DNA of 64,000 nucleotides from Chitinophagales bacterium (GTDB taxonomy: Bacteria > Bacteroidota > Bacteroidia > Chitinophagales > Chitinophagaceae): NCBI GenBank assembly GCA_015655015.1, contig JAATFV010000046.1:1-64000 (forward strand). The letters run 5' to 3'. This document shows, piece after piece, positions 1-8,344 of the stretch (position 1 is its first letter; every line of letters begins with the position of its first letter). Position numbers and translations under genes: made by a program. The notes under the pieces are model-generated. The model did not search any database and had not been told where the DNA came from. It saw nothing but the letters and a program-made list of their open reading frames with translations.

Positions 1-1551
1 GGAAGACCTTACCTTGGAAAGGCGGTCATTGCCCTGTACGGTCACGCCGAGCTTGTTCATTACCTGCAAATACACGCCCCAGCGCAGGAGATCGTATCTT
101 CTCTGGGTCTCGAATACTAATTCACGTCCTCTTTCTTCAAAGACAAAGGAGCGGAACTGATCGGCTGACATACCGGCGGGAGATGCGCTGGCATGGCTGC
201 GGAGACGGACGGAATCCAGGTATTGATAGGCGGCAGGCGTAGGCCCATTCACTTCGTTTTCCGCTTCGGCATAGGTCAGCATCACTTCGGCATAACGTAA
301 CATGGGAATGAAGTTATCCGAATTGGCGGTACCGGGATTGCTGACATAGCTGTACTTATTGGAATAGGCCCGGTCATAATACGTTCCATCAAACCTGTAT
401 GTATTACCGGCTGCATCTGTTTTGTAGATAGCGGTGTCTGCCTGGGGATAAAGGATATAATTCGTATACTGCGGCTGTCCATAATCCACGATATACTGGT
501 GAGCTACGCCTTTTAAGATGCGGTCATCGTCATGTTCGTAATCATTGTAATGGTTGTCGGTCATCCATACGGCGGAAACCCCGCTTCTGTCCGGCTGAGC
601 GGCATTGAAATAATAATACAGGTTTGTTTCGAGATTATCATTACCGGTCTGTGCCTGTATTTCCCACATGTGTTCTTTCATGTTCTTGTTGCCCTGCTGC
701 CAGATGTCCATGAAATTGGGAAATAGTGAATATTCGCCGCTATGCAGCACTTCCAGGGATTTGGCCCTGGCGGAATCGAAATAAGCTTTGCTGTTAAAAC
801 CCTCATATCCAGCCACGACGTCTTTAGCATAAGTGTATTGTGCATTGTCCTGTCCGCCGCGTACGGTAAGGGAACCTTTTGCGGAGCCGGCGGCCATCGT
901 CAGGTAGGCCTTGGCTAAAAAAGCAGAAGCCACCCCTTTGGTCACCCGGCCTTTTTCTCCGGACCTTGTGTCGCTGGCCGGGAACAGCAGGCTTTCTGCT
1001 GTCTTGAAATCGTTGATCGCGACGTTGAATACCTCTGCTACGGAAGACTTGGGCATATTGGCTTTATCACCTGATGCGACTGTTCTTAAATGCACCGGCA
1101 CGGCTCCATAGGTCCTCACCAGGTCGAAATAGGCCCAGCCTCTCAGAAAAGTCGCTTCCCCGAGGAGACGGTTTTTCAGGTCCTTGTCCATAGAGACGTT
1201 TACAATATTTTCCAGCACCGTATTTGCCCGGCTGATCATGAGGTAATGATCGGCCCATATATTATTGATGCCCCAGAAGGCGGAGGGATTGCCTGCCCCG
1301 ATATTACCGAGGAACCAATCGGCGCCCATCGCGTGGTCGCAATCCAGGTCCGTTAGCCAGTAGGGCTGCTTCATAAGGCCCCATCCCCAGAAAGTATTAT
1401 AGACGCCGCTGACGGCAGCCGTCGCATCGGCCGCATCCTTATAAAAATTTTCCGGAGTGATGAAACTATAGGGTTTTTCCTGCAAGGCCTTGTTACAGGC
1501 TGTGGTAAGTACCATAGCGGCCGGGAGGAGATAGAAAAATATCTTTCGCAT
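1..1551 (-). CDS. RagB/SusD family nutrient-uptake outer membrane lipoprotein (C-terminus cut by window edge)
   Basis: This is the surface lipoprotein partner of the SusC gene just upstream; SusD proteins cap the SusC barrel and bind the ligand outside the outer membrane. The reading frame is open from the ATG at 1551 to base 1, giving 517 codons with no stop, so only the C-terminus is missing. A short signal peptide leads to the lipobox LTTAC near residue 19, followed by KALQEKPYSFITPENFYKD, the usual SusD N-terminus. Family landmarks include YFDLVRTYGAVP and FVFEERGRELVFETQRRYDLLRWG near the cut end. It starts 26 bases after the susC stop, so the two are almost certainly one transcript. The ligand cannot be told from sequence. 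Confidence 0.93.
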   Translation of the reverse strand, partial: MRKIFFYLLPAAMVLTTACNKALQEKPYSFITPENFYKDAADATAAVSGVYNTFWGWGLMKQPYWLTDLDCDHAMGADWFLGNIGAGNPSAFWGINNIWADHYLMISRANTVLENIVNVSMDKDLKNRLLGEATFLRGWAYFDLVRTYGAVPVHLRTVASGDKANMPKSSVAEVFNVAINDFKTAESLLFPASDTRSGEKGRVTKGVASAFLAKAYLTMAAGSAKGSLTVRGGQDNAQYTYAKDVVAGYEGFNSKAYFDSARAKSLEVLHSGEYSLFPNFMDIWQQGNKNMKEHMWEIQAQTGNDNLETNLYYYFNAAQPDRSGVSAVWMTDNHYNDYEHDDDRILKGVAHQYIVDYGQPQYTNYILYPQADTAIYKTDAAGNTYRFDGTYYDRAYSNKYSYVSNPGTANSDNFIPMLRYAEVMLTYAEAENEVNGPTPAAYQYLDSVRLRSHASASPAGMSADQFRSFVFEERGRELVFETQRRYDLLRWGVYLQVMNKLGVTVQGNDRLSKVRSS

Positions 1552-1577
1552 AAAGAATAAATTAAAGTTATTAGGTC

Positions 1578-4500
1578 TTAGAAAACGCACTGTATCCCGA
1601 AATTGAAGGTTTTCGAACTGGGGTACCCGCCCATGTCCACTCCTCGGCGCGAGGGATCATCGCCATAACCGTTGATATCCGGGTCATAACCGGTGTATTT
1701 GGTAATGGTGATAAGGTTGCTGGCATTGGCAAATACGCGCAGTGACTGGATCGCCTTTGTCTTCATACGGACATTGTAGCCCAGGCTCAGGTTCTTCAAC
1801 CGGACATAGGAGCCATTCTCGATGAAACGGCGGGTGAATTTAAAGGCGCGCCAGTATTGCTGTTCCGGCTTGGGGCTTTTGGCATGTTCCCAGTTGGTGA
1901 AGGTCCAGCGGTCATCCCACATTTTCTGGGTAACATTATTGAATCCACCGATATTGGAGAGATAATAGGTGTTCATGTTGATGATGTCATTTCCGTATAC
2001 TCCCTGGATCAGGATATTCAGATCGAAATTCTTATAGGTGAAGTTGTTGGTAAAGCCGTACGTGAATTTGGGGTTCACATTTCCGATCAGAGTCTGATCA
2101 TTGGGGGTAATGGCGCCATCATGGTCTAGGTCCTTGTACCGGATCTCTCCCACCATGCGGGCGATAATGGGATCGGGCTGGCCATTCATGACAGGATCGG
2201 ACCTTACTTCTGCCTCATTCTTGTAAATATCCTGTTCGACATAGCCATAGAGCGCTCCGATCGGCTGACCTGGTTTTTGGATGAAAGGCTGATCTCCATT
2301 GGTACTGATACGGGTAGCGAATTGCTCTTTGAGGCCGGTGCCCAAACGGACGATCTTATTCCGGTTAATGGAAATATTAGCTGAAAGGTTCCACGTGAGA
2401 TCATGATTGGTTATCGGGATAGCCGTTACAGTCAATTCCAGCCCCTTATTATCCACATCCCCCGCGTTCACCTGTTGTGTGTTGAAACCGGTGGAAGGAG
2501 GAATCGTTATATTCTGTAAGAGGGCGCGGGTCTTTTTATAATAGGCATCTGCATGTAAGGTGATCCTGTTCTTCAGGAAGCCTACGTCCAATCCTGCATC
2601 ATACTGGTGGGTGACTTCCCATTGCAGATTGATATTGCCCGGACCGGCATACTGATCATCCGCATAACCACCGCTGGTGGTGCCGTTGAACGTATAAGGA
2701 TAGGAGATAAGCTTGGGGGTAGTGGAATAGGGAGGGATACCCGCATTGCCGGTAGCACCGTAACTGACACGTAGTTTGACATCATTGACCAGACCCAGCA
2801 GGCTCTGCATAAAGGGCTCGTTTGATACTTTCCAGGCAAACGCTCCGGAAGGGAATCTTGACCAGCGATTTTTGGGAGCGAACTTGCTCGTTCCATCTTC
2901 CCTGTAGGAAAGGGTGAACAGGTATCGGTCTTTCCAGTTTTCGGTGATACGTCCTAAAAAGGACGCAAAATAGGTTTCGCCCCTGTCATTGTGAACAGTA
3001 GAAGGATTCTGTCCGCCAAACATATTATTGTCCTGGAGCAGATCGTTTACAAAATTGCTTGCTGTCTGATTCTTGGTAGTGTAGGGATCGTCCTCATAAG
3101 TGAATCCGACGGTAGCGGTGAGCTGATGGTCTCCGAGAGTCTTTGCATAGTTCGCAATGCTTTCCGAGGTAATGGAATTATACCAGCCCTGCGACTGGAA
3201 TGCCAGCCCATTATAAGATAGGCCTTCGTACACCGAACGGGGATAGTATTGCTCTCTTTGGTTGTTATAAAAGCTGATGCCGACGTTCTGCCGGACGGTG
3301 AGTCCTTTTGCCAGGGTAGCTTCCACATAATTCGAAGAGAAGATCTGTGAGACCAGCACCTGATTCTTAACGGCCTTCACATATACGTAAGGATTGGAGA
3401 TCTGGGTGGCCGCCGTGAAATTATTGGTGCCCGAATCATACAGGGGAGCCGTAGGAGCAAAGGCCAGGCTGGCCTTGACCACACCTACTCCGCCGCTCAG
3501 ATCCTCATTATTCGTCTTTACCAGCTGATTGGTGGACCGGGTAAAAGAGGTGTTCGAGCCCAGGACCAGCCATTTTTTGACATTCCGGGTCACATTGGCC
3601 CTGATCCCATATTGTTTATACCTGCTATCCACAATAACGCCTTTTTGATCCAGGTAACTGCCGGAGATCAGGTAGCTGCCCTTATCGTTGGCGCCGGAGA
3701 AACTCAGGGAATAGTTGCTTGTGATGCCGGTATGGAAGATCTGATCCTGCCAGTTGGTGCTATGTCCTATGAAGTCCTTGGGACCTTTGAAATAGACCAA
3801 AGAATCGGGATTGGTGGGAGATTGCTGGGTCTCACCGGGGAAAGGCAGATTGCGTGGGGTAGGGCCCGGCTCGAAGAAGTTCGAGTTGCTGTAAGCTTCA
3901 TTCTGCATGCTGGCATACCCGTAGGCATCCAGCATTTTTATTTCCCGGATCACTTTGGCAGCGCTCACACTGGCGTTCAGTTCCACTCTATCCTCACCGG
4001 TCTTTCCTTTTTTGGTCGTGATGATCACCACCCCATTGGCGCCCCTTGACCCGTAGATGGCTGTCGCGGAGGCATCTTTCAGAATGCTGATGGATTCGAT
4101 GTCGTTGGGGTTAAGAAAGGAGAGGGCATTGACGGAAGACAGTTCGCCGCCGTTGACAGAAGCAGGAGTGGCGTCGCTGTTGCCGACGATGTAAGGAATC
4201 CCATCGACCACGTACAGGGGCTGGGTATTCAAAAAGGAATTGGACCCCCGGATGGTGATGTTCAGTCCGGCGCCCGGCGCCCCATCGCTCTGGCTGATGA
4301 CGGCTCCGGCAATTTTACCCTGCATACCGGAAACGATATTCGTAGGGTTGCCTTTCACCAGGTCTGAGCCTTTTAGCACCTCGATGGAACCGGTGAGGTC
4401 TTTCCTCTTGACCGTACCATAGGCGATAACGACTACATCTCCCATATTGTCGGAAGACTGTTTCAGAACTGCCTTCACCGGATTTGTTCCGCTGAGGACG

Positions 4501-4757
4501 TATTCCTGCGTTTGCATTCCCACATAGGAGATCTGTAAGGTTTTGGCGCCGGGAGGCACGGCAATTTTAAAATTGCCGTCCGCATCGGTGGTGGCAGTGA
4601 TCCCGGTGTTCTTCACGATTACCGTGGCGCCGGGAAGGGCATTGCCGTTTTCGTCTTTGACAGACCCGCTTGCGGATCTGGCCTGGGCAAGGGCTTTCGA
4701 GGTTACTGCTGTGGTTGTTAGCAGGGAAATAAAAAGATAAAAGATCAAATTTCTCAT
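1578..4757 (-). CDS. SusC/RagA family TonB-linked outer membrane protein
   Basis: TonB-dependent outer membrane importer of the SusC family, about 1059 residues. A signal peptide (MRNLIFYLFISLLTTTAV) is followed by a carboxypeptidase-regulatory-like beta-sandwich at about residues 30-105, the SusC signature VVVIAYGTVKRKDLTGS, and a plug domain with IYGSRGANGVVIITTKKGK. A 22-strand-type barrel ends in an aromatic residue (CVF). There is no N-terminal STN domain and no sigma/FecR gene nearby, so it is not a trans-envelope signalling type. I chose the ATG at 4757 because the longer frame would begin with TTG at 4778, inside a -7-like element. It forms an operon with the SusD downstream. Confidence 0.95.
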   Translation of the reverse strand: MRNLIFYLFISLLTTTAVTSKALAQARSASGSVKDENGNALPGATVIVKNTGITATTDADGNFKIAVPPGAKTLQISYVGMQTQEYVLSGTNPVKAVLKQSSDNMGDVVVIAYGTVKRKDLTGSIEVLKGSDLVKGNPTNIVSGMQGKIAGAVISQSDGAPGAGLNITIRGSNSFLNTQPLYVVDGIPYIVGNSDATPASVNGGELSSVNALSFLNPNDIESISILKDASATAIYGSRGANGVVIITTKKGKTGEDRVELNASVSAAKVIREIKMLDAYGYASMQNEAYSNSNFFEPGPTPRNLPFPGETQQSPTNPDSLVYFKGPKDFIGHSTNWQDQIFHTGITSNYSLSFSGANDKGSYLISGSYLDQKGVIVDSRYKQYGIRANVTRNVKKWLVLGSNTSFTRSTNQLVKTNNEDLSGGVGVVKASLAFAPTAPLYDSGTNNFTAATQISNPYVYVKAVKNQVLVSQIFSSNYVEATLAKGLTVRQNVGISFYNNQREQYYPRSVYEGLSYNGLAFQSQGWYNSITSESIANYAKTLGDHQLTATVGFTYEDDPYTTKNQTASNFVNDLLQDNNMFGGQNPSTVHNDRGETYFASFLGRITENWKDRYLFTLSYREDGTSKFAPKNRWSRFPSGAFAWKVSNEPFMQSLLGLVNDVKLRVSYGATGNAGIPPYSTTPKLISYPYTFNGTTSGGYADDQYAGPGNINLQWEVTHQYDAGLDVGFLKNRITLHADAYYKKTRALLQNITIPPSTGFNTQQVNAGDVDNKGLELTVTAIPITNHDLTWNLSANISINRNKIVRLGTGLKEQFATRISTNGDQPFIQKPGQPIGALYGYVEQDIYKNEAEVRSDPVMNGQPDPIIARMVGEIRYKDLDHDGAITPNDQTLIGNVNPKFTYGFTNNFTYKNFDLNILIQGVYGNDIINMNTYYLSNIGGFNNVTQKMWDDRWTFTNWEHAKSPKPEQQYWRAFKFTRRFIENGSYVRLKNLSLGYNVRMKTKAIQSLRVFANASNLITITKYTGYDPDINGYGDDPSRRGVDMGGYPSSKTFNFGIQCVF

Positions 4758-4775
4758 TGTCAAGCAATTTAATGT

Positions 4776-4783
4776 CAAACTTA
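4776..4783 (-). promoter_or_regulatory. Bacteroidota -7 promoter element upstream of the first susC
   Basis: Read on the minus strand this is TAAGTTTG, an exact match to the Bacteroidota -7 consensus TAnnTTTG. A TTG lies about 16 bases further upstream, which is shorter than the usual 19-21 spacing, so the -33 half is weak. It predicts a very short 5' leader before the ATG at 4757. Confidence 0.4.
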
Positions 4784-4925
4784 GCCTGTTTGCTGACTAC
4801 AATTTGATGCTTTTTTATCCTCCAATTGATCTTTATTCACCCAGTCTGTTCCGGCGAAAAATTCTGCCCGCTATTTAGCCGCTGCGATCATTTTTTGATG
4901 CTCTTTAGCCCGTGAGGGGCATGCT

Positions 4926-4951
4926 GCTGCCGGAATAAAAAAGCCGGCAGC
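4926..4951. repeat. Inverted repeat GCTGCCGG with A-rich loop
   Basis: GCTGCCGG (4926-4933) and CCGGCAGC (4944-4951) form a perfect 8-bp stem around a 10-base A-rich loop. It lies between the decayed oxidoreductase fragment and susC. No T-run follows the stem, so it is not a canonical intrinsic terminator. Confidence 0.4.
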
Positions 4952-4960
4952 TATTTCGAT

Positions 4961-5076
4961 TTAGCCGGAGGCGCCGCCGTAGACGCAGATATCGACTTGT
5001 TGTATGGATTGTGCTTTCAGCCGTCCGATAAAGAGAAGGAGCGATGCCAGGGAAAAGAGGATTGATTTTTTTTCAT
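4961..5076 (-). pseudogene. 5' remnant of a secreted FAD-dependent oxidoreductase
   Basis: An ATG at 5076 lies 11 bases after the stop of the upstream lipoprotein gene. It runs into eight A residues and then the wrong frame. If the tract is read as nine A's, the frame encodes a signal peptide (SILFSLASLLLFIG, then KAQ) followed by VDICVYGGASG and a TAA. The stretch VDICVYGG(T/A)S is the N-terminal dinucleotide-binding signature of secreted FAD-dependent oxidoreductases of the PF12831 type. The sequence beyond the stop no longer resembles the family. I read it as the surviving start of a gene mostly lost by deletion. The family assignment rests on a short motif. Confidence 0.5.
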
Positions 5077-5086
5077 AAGGAAACTA

Positions 5087-5635
5087 TCAATAAACTTTAA
5101 AGGATTGGAGCGCCTGGTCCAGCGCTGCCTGGTATTTGTCCAGCAATCCTTTAGCTACGGTGAACGTGATGATATAGGCTATTCCGTTCTTGGGTATTAT
5201 ATAAAATACGCCATCCAGATCATGTCCTGCCTGCGTATGAGAGTAATGCATCAATTTTACGCGTTGCCCGTTGATCTCTTTTTCTGCTTTTGTTCCAGCT
5301 GAAAAATTTTGCAGATACTGCCCCATCGACGAAATATTCTGGTCAAAATAGCTCTCCGGAGAACTATTTCCCATGGATTGACTGATGATATTGATATTGG
5401 CGCGGAAGGCATGATCCGCAACGGGTGCAAGCAGGAAGGTGAATTTTATCCCATTCATGCTGGTATCCAGCTTTTGCCAGCCGGCAGGAGCCTCTATGTT
5501 AAATTTGCCCGCACCGGCATTGGCGCCAGGATCCTTCGCTGCAGCTTTCAATATTTCTTCTGCCGGTAATTTTTTATTATTGAGCTGACAGGAGGTCAAT
5601 GCCCATAGGCCAGCCAATAGAAGTAGATATTTCAC
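5087..5635 (-). CDS. Putative lipoprotein (PsbP/DcrB-like fold possible)
   Basis: A 182-residue protein with a lipoprotein signal peptide: MKYLLLLAGLWALTSC places the lipidated cysteine at residue 16. The mature part has FNIEAPAGWQKLDTSMNGIKFTFLLAP, then YFDQNISSMGQYLQNF, and ends in YIITFTVAKGLLDKYQAALDQALQSFKVY. This pattern (a 'P-x-GW' strand, a central helix, and a final strand plus helix covering 'F..i..SF') resembles small PsbP/DUF1795-like lipoproteins, but I assign that only from its general layout. Function unknown. It is transcribed in the same direction as the fragment at 4961-5076 and the SusCD pair, but about 330 bases separate it from susC. Confidence 0.8.
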   Translation of the reverse strand: MKYLLLLAGLWALTSCQLNNKKLPAEEILKAAAKDPGANAGAGKFNIEAPAGWQKLDTSMNGIKFTFLLAPVADHAFRANINIISQSMGNSSPESYFDQNISSMGQYLQNFSAGTKAEKEINGQRVKLMHYSHTQAGHDLDGVFYIIPKNGIAYIITFTVAKGLLDKYQAALDQALQSFKVY

Positions 5636-5741
5636 AAGTAGGTATTGGGTGATGATTAAAGATAGCCATTTTATTTTGCTCCTATGGAGCTTGTTATAAA
5701 GTTAAAACGCGGGAATAGAATAAAAAATATAAGCCTAAAAA

Positions 5742-5772
5742 TTGTATTTATTAGAATTAAAATATAGCTTTG
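5742..5772 (+). promoter_or_regulatory. Promoter of the rtcB-prfH operon
   Basis: TTG at 5742-5744, a 20-base spacer, then TAGCTTTG at 5765-5772. This fits the Bacteroidota housekeeping promoter (TTG/TTTG at -33, 19-21 bases, TAnnTTTG at -7) in both elements and spacing. Transcription should begin near 5779, leaving a leader of about 410 bases before rtcB. Confidence 0.6.
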
Positions 5773-5814
5773 CATCCGAATTCCTTATTGATCACATTTT
5801 AAAATCAAGGAATC

Positions 5815-5859
5815 ATGACTGAACATACCTCCATATTATCCCTTTTACCCGCTGCCTGA
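5815..5859 (+). CDS. Possible 14-residue leader peptide upstream of rtcB
   Basis: ATG at 5815 follows AAGGAATC, a fair ribosome-binding site by local standards, and encodes MTEHTSILSLLPAA before a TGA. It lies about 35 bases after the predicted transcription start of the rtcB transcript. The stop sits in the context TGAC, and CCTGACAGG could form a small hairpin over it. A translated leader before a gene pair that repairs damaged ribosomes would be a logical sensor of decoding failure, but this is inference and the ORF is short enough to arise by chance. Confidence 0.28.
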   Translation: MTEHTSILSLLPAA

Positions 5860-6118
5860 CAGGTAGGCGTTACTGTTCCATTTTTTTTATTGGATGTTTA
5901 CTTTGACCCGCGTGAATGAGCTTATTATTTCATTTCGGATTCATCGTATGGTATTCGTCTGCCTGAGATTCAAATGCAGCCATTATTAATTGTTACCTGG
6001 AATTTTATGCGTATGCATGTGAGCAATGGGCCTCTTCATGTCCTGTCGTATAGGCTGAGGTATGCCTGTAATAAAAAACGACGGTGTACAGCTCAAAGAC
6101 CAGCACCCATTCAAAAAA

Positions 6119-6148
6119 GGCCATTATACGCCATTACACGCCATTTTG
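6119..6148 (+). repeat. Three tandem 10-bp repeats upstream of rtcB
   Basis: GGCCATTATA, CGCCATTACA and CGCCATTTTG follow each other without gaps, sharing GCCATT in register every 10 bases (about one helical turn). They end 40 bases before the rtcB ATG, a position suited to an activator or repressor site. Confidence 0.5.
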
Positions 6149-6188
6149 AATGCGTGTCGCAAAGAAAGTATAGAACTAATCATCAACC

Positions 6189-7589
6189 ATGAGCATTTTA
6201 AAAGCAAAAGATCTGAGCAAGATCGGCTACACGAACGACCAGGCAAGAAGCCTGGTGATAAATATCATTTCCAAACACTTTAAACATCATTCCAAAGAGG
6301 AACTGGTCGAACTGTTAACCAATATCAAGGCAAGTCCTGAAACCTATATAAAAGATGAAATAACAGGAAAAATAGCCAGGACGTTCATGGATGTAGAGGA
6401 AGGCAGCAATTTTAAGGTCTTCTCTTTATTATCCCAGCCGGGACCGCTTAAAATAGTGGGAGGAAAAGAAATAGAGGGCTCAGCTAAAAAACAAATGGAA
6501 GGAGCCATGTCATTGCCTGTCACCATACAGGGCGCATTAATGCCGGATGCACATACAGGATATGGGTTGCCGATCGGTGGAGTGCTGGCTACCGACAATG
6601 CCGTAATACCTTTTGGAGTGGGAGTGGATATTGGTTGCCGGATGGCGCTATCGATCCTGGATGAAGCGACTCCTTTTTTACGGCGTTATTCGCATCAAAT
6701 AAAGGAGGCATTAAGAGAATACACGCATTTTGGAATGGAAGGCGGTCTGGATTTTCACCAGGAGCACGAAGTGTTGGACAGCGCTGTTTTTCAGTCGACC
6801 GAATTGCTGAAGAGAATGCAGGGAAAGGCTTCCCGGCAGTTGGGCTCTTCGGGCAGCGGCAACCATTTTGTAGAATTTGGGGAGATTGAATTGTATGAAG
6901 ACAATTCATTGGGGCTTGCTCCAAAAAAGTACCTGGCCCTGCTGTCACATTCTGGCAGCCGTGGACTGGGGGCGAATATTGCGCAATACTATACCAAAAT
7001 TGCGATCGATACCTGCAAGCTTCCCCCGGAAGTGCAGCAATTAGCGTGGCTGGATTTGGACAGCGAGGCGGGCCAGGAATACTGGTTGAGCATGAACCTG
7101 GCAGGAGATTATGCGAAAGCCTGTCATGACCGGATACACGCTAATCTTTTAAAAGCATTGGGATTGCAGGCGCTGGCAACTGTGGAAAACCATCACAATT
7201 TCGCCTGGAAGGACAGGCTCGCGGATGGGAGAGAGGTTGTCATCCATCGGAAAGGTGCTACTCCGGCCCATAAGGGAGAGATGGGGATTATTCCGGGCAG
7301 CATGACAACGGCAGCCTATCTGGTGAATGGAAGAGGAATGGACCAGGCTTTGTATTCCGCTTCACATGGAGCGGGCAGGGCTATGAGCCGGAAACGGGCT
7401 AAGGAGAATATGACCGTTTCCGCCTTAAAAAAAATGTTGTCGGATGCCGGAGTGAGCCTTATCGGCGGCAGTGTGGAAGAGAATCCTTTGGCTTATAAGG
7501 ACATCGAAAGAGTGATGGATGCGCAGCGGGAGCTGGTGGATATTCAGGGGAGATTTTTGCCGAGGATTGTAAGAATGAATAGAGAGTGA
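6189..7589 (+). CDS. rtcB: RtcB family RNA ligase (RtcB2 type, paired with PrfH)
   Basis: GTP/Mn-dependent RNA ligase that joins 2',3'-cyclic phosphate or 3'-phosphate ends to 5'-OH ends; 466 residues. Landmarks in order: MPDAHTGYGLPIGG (about residues 117-130), GVGVDIGCRM with the metal-binding Cys near 150, GSGNHFVEFG, LSHSGSRGLG, NHHNFAW, HRKGATPAHKGEMGIIPGSM, and SHGAGRAMSR with the His (near 393) that carries GMP in studied RtcBs. It starts at ATG 6189 and is followed 75 bases later by prfH. In the Escherichia coli RtcB2-PrfH pair, RtcB2 religates 16S rRNA cut in the decoding centre by colicin E3-type nucleases. The same role is inferred here from the pairing. No RtcA or archease gene is adjacent. 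Confidence 0.95.
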   Translation: MSILKAKDLSKIGYTNDQARSLVINIISKHFKHHSKEELVELLTNIKASPETYIKDEITGKIARTFMDVEEGSNFKVFSLLSQPGPLKIVGGKEIEGSAKKQMEGAMSLPVTIQGALMPDAHTGYGLPIGGVLATDNAVIPFGVGVDIGCRMALSILDEATPFLRRYSHQIKEALREYTHFGMEGGLDFHQEHEVLDSAVFQSTELLKRMQGKASRQLGSSGSGNHFVEFGEIELYEDNSLGLAPKKYLALLSHSGSRGLGANIAQYYTKIAIDTCKLPPEVQQLAWLDLDSEAGQEYWLSMNLAGDYAKACHDRIHANLLKALGLQALATVENHHNFAWKDRLADGREVVIHRKGATPAHKGEMGIIPGSMTTAAYLVNGRGMDQALYSASHGAGRAMSRKRAKENMTVSALKKMLSDAGVSLIGGSVEENPLAYKDIERVMDAQRELVDIQGRFLPRIVRMNRE

Positions 7590-7664
7590 AATGAGAATGA
7601 AGAAAGAGACGATAATAAAAGGGATAAAGAGAAGAAAAGTGATCCCGAATAAAAAGTAAAACAA

Positions 7665-8333
7665 ATGGAAAAACTGATTGTACAAATAACAGCGGGTAGG
7701 GGCCCGATAGAATGTTGCAGGGTAGTAGCCAGGGTGCAGGAAAAGATGCTAATGCAGGCCAGGAAGAATGCTATCGAAATTGAAGTGCTGGAAAATAAAA
7801 AGGCGGATTTGAAGGGTACCCTGCTTTCTGCCACGATCCTGATAAAAGGTGGCAAGGGTATTACCGGCGACAGGGATGGCAGGAGTATTACCGGCGACAA
7901 AGACAGCATTTTACAAGCATTTGTAAAGGAGTGGCGGGGCACGATTCAATGGATCGCCCCAAGCCCTTACCGGAAATTTCATAAGCGGAAAAACTGGTTT
8001 GTCGGAATAGAGATATTCGACGTCAAAGAACGCTTGTTATGGAATCCTAAAGAAGTGATCTTCGAGACCTGCCGGGCTTCCGGGCCAGGTGGGCAGAATG
8101 TCAATAAAGTAGAGACGGCTGTCAGGGGGACGCATACTCCTTCTGGTATCCAGGTGCTGGCGATGGACAGCCGATCCCAGTTGCAGAATAAGAAGTTGTG
8201 CCTGGCGCGTTTAGAAGCGAAGGTACTTGCCTGGCAGACCAGCCAGTTGGTCGTACAGCAACAGACCCGATGGCAGGAGCACAATGTGCTGGAGAGAGGG
8301 AACGCGGTGAAGACGATCATGGAGGAATTATAA
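7665..8333 (+). CDS. prfH: Peptide chain release factor H (PrfH)
   Basis: Release-factor homologue of 222 residues carrying the catalytic GGQ loop in CRASGPGGQNVNKVETAVR (about residues 136-154), followed by the SRSQLQNKKLCLARLEAK helix typical of class I factors. It lacks the codon-recognition domain of RF1/RF2, as PrfH proteins do. PrfH proteins hydrolyse peptidyl-tRNA on ribosomes with a cleaved 16S decoding centre, freeing them for ligation by the RtcB encoded just upstream. An oddity is a 27-bp in-frame tandem duplication (GITGDRDGRSITGDKDS) at about residues 65-81, before the GGQ domain, which lengthens the protein over the roughly 200 residues usual for the family. A very strong terminator follows 11 bases after the stop. 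Confidence 0.93.
   Translation: MEKLIVQITAGRGPIECCRVVARVQEKMLMQARKNAIEIEVLENKKADLKGTLLSATILIKGGKGITGDRDGRSITGDKDSILQAFVKEWRGTIQWIAPSPYRKFHKRKNWFVGIEIFDVKERLLWNPKEVIFETCRASGPGGQNVNKVETAVRGTHTPSGIQVLAMDSRSQLQNKKLCLARLEAKVLAWQTSQLVVQQQTRWQEHNVLERGNAVKTIMEEL
7858..7899 (+). repeat. In-frame 27-bp tandem duplication inside prfH
   Basis: GTATTACCGGCGACA at 7858-7872 recurs at 7885-7899, 27 bases later, adding nine residues (ITGDRDGRS then ITGDKDS). The reading frame is kept. Confidence 0.75.
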
Positions 8334-8344
8334 AACTGCAAAAT

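Larger units (their letters stand above)
5636..6188. other. Long leader/intergenic region before rtcB
   Basis: Besides the promoter, the leader ORF and the three phased 10-bp repeats listed separately, I see no convincing gene here. A frame from 6062 to 6283 (starting MPVIKNDGVQLKDQHPF) is open and overlaps the rtcB start, but shows no recognised family. The rest is A+T-rich. Confidence 0.5.

Noticed and set aside
5857-5875. RF2-style programmed frameshift at the TGAC of the leader ORF
   Set aside because: Both shifted frames hit stops within a few codons, so no longer product could result.
6062-6283. 73-codon frame (MPVIKNDGVQLKDQ...) overlapping the rtcB start
   Set aside because: Looks partly protein-like, but overlaps rtcB by 95 bases in another frame, has no known family and contains the phased repeats; not strong enough to annotate.
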